Below are positions 58,290 through 64,000 of a stretch of 64,000 nucleotides of DNA, in pieces. The translations under genes were made by a program, and so were the position numbers. Positions within the stretch are counted from its first letter, which is position 1, and each line of letters opens with the position of its first letter. Origin of the DNA: Leptodontidium sp. MPI-SDFR-AT-0119 (taxonomy: Eukaryota > Ascomycota > Leotiomycetes > Helotiales > Leptodontidiaceae); contig JAHLEZ010000018.1 of assembly GCA_020726505.1 (NCBI GenBank), positions 248,001 through 312,000 of the forward strand. Direction: 5' to 3'. Under the pieces are notes generated by a model. It saw only the letters and a list, made by a program, of their open reading frames with translations, was not told the DNA's origin and ran no database searches.

Positions 58290-60333
58290 CCCAGGGGCAT
58301 TGAAAAGAAGATGAGAGAAATACTATTTGGTCCCGCGATCAAGTAAGTCGATAGAGGGAAGTTTCGGACGTAGGGACACTCGGACGTATCACAAAGAGTC
58401 GAACAAGACAAGAACACTAGAATTCCTAATATACTTAGCTAGAATTTGAGACAATACAGTCATTGAGCAGTAAGCAACTGCTGCACAGTGACTTGGCTGT
58501 GAGAACATCTCGCGCAAAGCGATACCCGCGGATACGCCTCCAGTGGAACCTAGGTTACCTAGGCTTGGAGGAGGATGGAAAGGAGGACAGAAAGAAGAAG
58601 ACCACGGCTAACCACGATCTGTGGTGGACCCGCAATAGTTTAGTAAGCCGTTAATTGAGTTTGGATGCCAATACTACTCCATGCTTCCTGGCCACTTTCT
58701 TTAAGTTTGGCTGCACTTTGACGACAATCCTCCATCTCGGCGAGCTTGTCTATCTTCCCTGCTTATCTGCCCGAAAACCGAACAGTCTGAGTGCTGGGAA
58801 TTACATGAGTAGCTCGAGCTCTCTGGCTTTCCAATGTTTGGGCAACACGTCCCAATTCCCACGTGAGTAATAACCAAAGCGTGATGTCCATCGAATGGAC
58901 GCCCCACACGCCCCCAAGAGTTTGCCCAGGCTTGCGAGGGAAGCTGTCCAAGCCGATGAGTGTTCTCGACCGCTCGTACGATATATTCTTGGTAGATCAT
59001 CCGTCGAAGCTCCAGAGGTAATTTTCGGATAGTATATATGCCACAAGGTCAGTAAGAGTTGTTCGAAATTACGCATCGCTGTTGGCTTGATTAGTGGGGT
59101 GGATGCACCCAAGAAGGCTGAAAGATGTATTGTGATACATGATTGCTAACATCAAGATATGGAAGGAGAAGTCGTCTTTTATCGCTATGCGTGTAGCCTA
59201 GTAGCGGTAGAAAGTGCCAGTGAACAAAGACCCAGAGTTAAGCGAAAACCTGTGGTTTAGCTTAGTATGGGTCGTGACTTGATTCTCACTCCGTGGCGTT
59301 TTCATGAGCTATTGAGAATATTCTCTGGAACTACCCAGCCTGACTCTTGTAATGACCAAGGCTTTCATTCCATTAAACAATGATATTAAACTTTTTAACA
59401 TGGCCCACAAAGTACTGACAACGCTCCGAGACTTTCCAACAAATGCTCTTACTTCCGCTATCATTGAGCGAGGAAATTCCCCTTGCTCTTCACTCAATCA
59501 TCCTGTTTCGATCCATTAGCATAAGACGAGGAAGGTGCTCTCCGTAATATCCTTCGCCACTATTTAAGTTGGTACTCACACTACTTCTCTTGCGAGATTA
59601 GCTACTTGCCGCCGAAGTCATGAAAATAGCCTTAGGTAAATAATTCTGGGGATGGAAAGGAGTTTATGTTTTCCAAAGCCCCTGGGACTGTGAATTCTCT
59701 AATTACTGAAAATTAAGAAATTAAATACAGCTTTCCATAGTATTGTGACATTTGGCGATTAGATTTAAAGTTGTTTGCGACTGTTATCCTGCTTAACCTC
59801 CGCACTTAACCACTCTCTGAGTGATGTCTACTGAACCACCCACTTCGTCTGCCCCGCTACTTGAATGCGGACTTCCGACGCCACACTCGGCATCCTCTCA
59901 AATACTTGTGAAATTAGGATTGGCTCTAAAGTCTTGACTTGGTTGCAGATGTCTGCCTAGCTTGTCGCAGACAGCAAACTCCCACATTTCGTGCGATCGT
60001 CACTCATAAGCCCATAGTTCCCACGCATCGATCCATTCACCCCTGCGCCAGAACTTCCATCAAACGTCAAATTATGAGTGTTCTTTCAATAGAATTCAAG
60101 TTTGTCCAGCAAGTTCCTGGGTTGCCAGCCTATACCAAAGCGGACGATCTGCTCCCCAGATATCATTCAAGGTTGACTGTACGTTGACAAGTATCGCTTC
60201 TCAGCATCAAGACAGGCGATCTCCAGTCGTTCAAATCGAACCGAAGCGAGAATTTGGACAACTTCCAGAATTTCTCTTGCATGGAAAATGGATGCCGGAA
60301 TGTGGATCATGAAAATACGGAGGTTCTTGCATT
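58290..60333. other. Intergenic, about 2 kb
   Basis: Ordinary base composition. I recognise no gene; open frames of 60-100 codons on both strands have no domain. A stretch just left of the hAT element (60200-60333) has a Cys/His-containing frame, but not a defined finger. Confidence 0.35.
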
Positions 60334-60341
60334 GCACCAGT
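60334..60341. repeat. hAT target site duplication, left copy (GCACCAGT)
   Basis: Identical to 63329-63336. Confidence 0.92.
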
Positions 60342-63328
60342 CAGGCTGGTCGATAAGTCAGTTAAGTCAGTATCAGTTGACTAAATCACCACGACTAACT
60401 GACTAACATAAATAAGGCAACTGACGAGCTTAACTGATTAAATTAATCAGTACTGATTTCAACTAAATATAATTTATAAAAATCAGACATCTAATAGTAT
60501 AACTTTAAAGGCTCCAGCAATTTCAATAGCTCCACGATTTTGCCAATTCTTTAAACACTCCTAGTGCCATAACATCTCTCCTAACAAATTAGAGCTCTCT
60601 ACAATAGTTTGTTTAAAGCAAGAAAAAAAGACTCTTTCGCACTCCGAGCTCATAGTAAGTATAACTAGAAAATCAAAGGCCATTTGAGCTAGTTGTGGCC
60701 ACTCGGCCTCTCGTAACCTCCAATACTCTATAACTCCTATATACTTAACAGGTGGCTCTTAAAGATAATAAAAATATTAATCTCTTCTACTAGAAACAAC
60801 TATGTTACGCGGCCTACTAATTAGAGCCGCGGCGTTAAAGATACTCTTCAAGTAATCCTTTTCTAAAAAAGGTACAACAAGAACTAGTTCTAGAAATAAA
60901 GTAACACGAGAAACAACTATTACGCCTTTATATTACTCTTCCTATAGTTTCTTAAACTTAGATTTCGCTAATACAAGGAACGGAGCTAAGTTCCCTTTCT
61001 AATTCTTCTTAAAAAAGGACCATTTATATAAGGAATAGAGAACCATTAACGCTTGCTACGCTAGAGAATCGTCGGTCTTTCTATACCACTTCAAGCACGC
61101 TTACTAGGCCAAAGTAATTGACTATTATACGCCTTCGTAGTCGTTAAATTAGTGTTATTCTAACTGAGTTTCCAGAGCCTTAAAGTGCGCCATAATATAC
61201 TCTAATATAATTAGAGATTCCTATAGAGTACTATACGACGGTTCCAAAGCTCCTTCGCTTATCTTTGCATTTCCTTCTAGACCTTTAGTAAGTAAAAACA
61301 GTAATTAAAGCTAATCCCTAATAATTTCCAAGGTCTTCCACTCTTCTAAAGACAAGTAATCGTTATCGAATATCTCTTAATCGTCTAGTTCCGTAGAGAC
61401 GTGTAACATGACGGCATATTCAGTGAGAGCCTAGCGTAGCTCAATACCTCTGCGCACCATTGAATACGTGGCATTCCAGCGTACACCTCTATTGAGAACT
61501 AACTTCCATTCCTTCCCTACTGCCACACTAATATTAAGTTATGATTAAAGGGCCAAAAACAACGTAGTTCTCTTGATAGAGGCTATAACATATACTATTA
61601 AGTTGTGCAACTTTCTAACCTCTCCTCTACGCTGCCAAAGCTTTCGACGGTCAGCTAGCCCTGCCACTATATAATCGTTGGCCTAAGAGCTCTAATCTTA
61701 ATTAAATAAGTAGGCCTCAGTAATCAAATTAATAACGTGACTTATATAACGTAGTCTCTTCTCTTTATAATCGAACCCCCACTGCTTTCCAAGCTCTACG
61801 AGAGTCGTATTATTATTCGTCGCGTTATTAAGCACAAAGTAGCCTAGGTTACTAGCGTTAATTCCGAATCGAGTGAGAAGTGGGAGGAGTATAGAGCATT
61901 AATCTAAGATTTTTAATTAGAGGACGCGACAGGAAACTAAATAATAAGTTACATACTAACTCCTGTCTTTCTATACCCTAAGAGCTCTAGTAGGCCTATA
62001 AGACGCGTGCAAGACTCGTATTAATCGTTAATAAAGTGAACCACAACACTAAGTACACTAAACTTCTCTCTCTTTAATCCCCAACTATCAAAAGTGAGAG
62101 TTATCTTTGACTTAGAACTGCGAATCTCTTGTATAACTTAAGGCTCTATATGTCGGAAAAGATCGTGGATCTACTATTCTATAGTAAAGTGTACATCTAG
62201 CAAAGCATTAACTGTCTCGATATTCGCAATCTTAAAGTAACGTTTCAAGCGTTTAGAAGTAGCTTTGCGGTGTTTAATACTATCACAAATAATCCACTCT
62301 AAAAACGCGTTAACGAATTCTTATTGACGGAAAGGGATTACTTCGTTATAACTCCCACTAACGACCCCTAAGGCTTAAGCGCGTGTAAGTTCTGTTAATA
62401 TTATTCTCTATGTATCTCCTCCTGCGTCTAACATGTGTATATCTTATATATAGCGCTCGGCGTTACTTAAAGTGTTAGCGTTAAAGTGAAATTCGCGATT
62501 CTTAGAAAATTTGGCATTGTGGTGACCTTTAACGATTAGCACTTAATCTATAGATTTAATAGAGAAACACATATAAAGCTTGTAGCACTATATAGAGTTA
62601 TTAAATACTTTCGTCGTGTCTTTAAGGTAGTATCTAACTTTCTATACCTATTAACGAAGCTTCCTCTTTATTACACCTGCTATAACAAAACTAGTAAGTA
62701 ACCTAGCTAATTGAACCTTACGATCATTAAATAAAGGCTCTCTAAAGTCGTACGGAGAGTATTCTTCGTGATTAATATAAGTTAGAGGCTTACTAAGGTC
62801 GTAAAAGGTAGTATAAGTAAGCGTTAGACGAAAACAGCGGTCACGAAGGGGCTTTTTTCCTGACGATTTAGGGGCTATCATAGCCTAAAATAGGTTAATT
62901 ATAGAAGGTACAGAAGAAGCTCTTAATTCGTCGTTTGCGATAACTACAGGAGAAGCGTGCGAAGAAGCCATAGTACTATATTTAATAGATTAATTATAAC
63001 AAAGTATAACTAAACCATAAAGTTAAGCAACAGCGGGCAAGATTATATAATCTAAAAGTGGCTATTTCGGCCGTTTAGGCCAATTAGAGGCCTCTATTTG
63101 GGCCCGAGCGAGCTTAATCTGTGCGAGGCATCACCTAAAAATTAGCCTAGCTGCCACTACTAAACTGACCCTATTATGAGGATTTTCTTACCTCCTAACT
63201 TATAAGTTGAAATCAGTTGAGTATATAGCCACTGACTTATTAGGGTTAAGGCTAATAGCTGACTTATTAGATAATTTAGGGTCACTGACTGAAGTCAGCT
63301 TAACTAGACTGACTTATCGACCAGCCTG
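60342..63328 (-). mobile_element. hAT-family DNA transposon, RIP-degraded, 2987 bp
   Basis: The ends are inverted repeats: CAGGCTGGTCGATAAGTCAG on the left and its complement CTGACTTATCGACCAGCCTG on the right. The 8-bp target duplication GCACCAGT is perfect (60334-60341 and 63329-63336), as expected for hAT elements. The transposase runs on the minus strand from about 62971 and ends near 60600. Its C-terminal dimerisation domain is still readable. Stops from CAG/TGG-type changes interrupt it throughout, so the element cannot move by itself. Confidence 0.92.
60600..62971 (-). pseudogene. hAT transposase remnant
   Basis: ATG at 62971 begins ASSHASPVVIANDELRASS and meets a TAG 33 codons in; a longer open piece then runs 62651-62881. 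At about 60640-60740 the minus strand gives IEYWRLREAEWPQLAQMAFD and MSSECERV, the hAT C-terminal dimerisation motif. Many in-frame stops lie between, all compatible with C-to-T changes. Confidence 0.8.
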
Positions 63329-63336
63329 GCACCAGT
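63329..63336. repeat. hAT target site duplication, right copy (GCACCAGT)
   Basis: Identical to 60334-60341. Confidence 0.92.
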
Positions 63337-63570
63337 AACGCGCAAATCTGATCCGTTCTTTTGGATTCCGGTTCCTTTCTTCGTGACAATGAGGGAAGCT
63401 TCTCCAGGTCCCAGACTATCCTGACGCGCTCTACCTGGCTCAACATCTGCTGGCCTGAAGGAGTGGCGAGAAAGGTAATAACTTCAGGACTAGGCTCGTA
63501 TGAAAATCTGATGCAGAGATTACGCTTCTAGAAATAGTCACTGGCTTCTTTATAAGAGTTAGGGCCATTG

Positions 63571-64000
63571 CTCCCGTCCCCCTTAAGCGAACTCCTTAGA
63601 TTTGACCCCCTTTATTTAACTAGGAATAACTCAATTAATTATTAATAGAATTAACTCAAAATTAAAGTAATAAATTAATAAATAGTTACTAATCCTCTAA
63701 TAATAATAACGTCTTCTAATTTACAAGTCAATCTCTTAATATATAGCCAGTAATCACGTGAATTAGTTTAATCTTAAAGCTTTTAAATCTCCCTCTTAAA
63801 CTCGTCGATTATAATTAGTACAAAAGGTAATTTCTTTAGCTCTTCTTTTATCTACCGCCAAACCTTCTTAATTAAGTTCAAATCAGGTGAAGAAGGAGGC
63901 CAATTAAACCCTCGAATACTATACTCGAGTCGAGGTAGTCGAGTATGTCCTAAATAAACCTTTACCCCGTCCTCTATAAAAATATACTCGAGGCCAAGTT
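63571..64000 (-). mobile_element. Tc1/mariner-like transposon, 3' part, RIP-degraded, cut by the window end
   Basis: On the minus strand about 63850-63910 reads NWPPSSPDLNLIKKVWR, the last catalytic block of Tc1/mariner transposases (PPxSPDLNPIExxW), with further relics such as IKEELKKLP. The probable terminal repeat begins near CTCCCGTCCCCCTTAAGCG at 63571, followed by an AT-rich stretch. The exact end and TA target are not certain, and the other end is outside the window. Confidence 0.75.

Overview
The window is nuclear DNA of a filamentous ascomycete (Pezizomycotina). The signs are genes with several short introns (about 50-75 nt, GT-AG, CTAAY-type branch sites), fungal-only families (Pth11-like receptor, NACHT-ankyrin NLR, Zn2Cys6 and C2H2 regulators, DUF7025- and DUF8035-like proteins), and transposons degraded by C-to-T/G-to-A transitions in CpA/TpG context, the signature of repeat-induced point mutation (RIP). 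I cannot name a species.

Left part, about 0-29 kb: ordinary single-copy genes with wide spacers. In order: the 3' end of a glyoxal/galactose-oxidase-like copper oxidase (+); a methionine-type amino acid permease (-); a fungal protein of unknown function (+); a broken multi-pass membrane protein (+); a type II NADH dehydrogenase/AIF-like flavoprotein (+); a kinase-like gene cut short by a TAG (-); a secreted covalent-FAD oxidase (-); a Pth11-like 7TM protein (+); a membrane-anchored LysM protein (-); a C2H2 regulator with a poly-Ser microsatellite (-); an App1-type phosphatidate phosphatase (-); and a truncated Zn2Cys6 gene (+).

Middle part, about 30-44 kb: an accessory, immunity-like block. 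It holds a 1236-residue NLR (coiled N-terminal domain, NACHT, about 16 ankyrin repeats with a recently amplified 204-bp unit), a cystathionine gamma-synthase-like gene, and then a subtilisin (S8) protease fused to a STAND-like N-terminal region, an AAA-ATPase N-domain relic, and a gasdermin-like pore-forming protein carrying a one-base frameshift. The protease/gasdermin pair resembles the het-Q2/het-Q1 regulated cell death module of Podospora and is the most interesting feature of the window.

Right part, about 44-64 kb: a 12.15-kb RIP-degraded Ty3/Gypsy-like LTR element inserted in frame into a DUF8035-like gene (44434-58289), with 280-bp LTRs and a GTAC target duplication. It is followed by a 2987-bp RIP-degraded hAT transposon with perfect 8-bp target duplications, and the start of a degraded Tc1/mariner element running off the window edge. 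Exon joins were read by eye from splice signals and frame continuity; none is supported by RNA data here.
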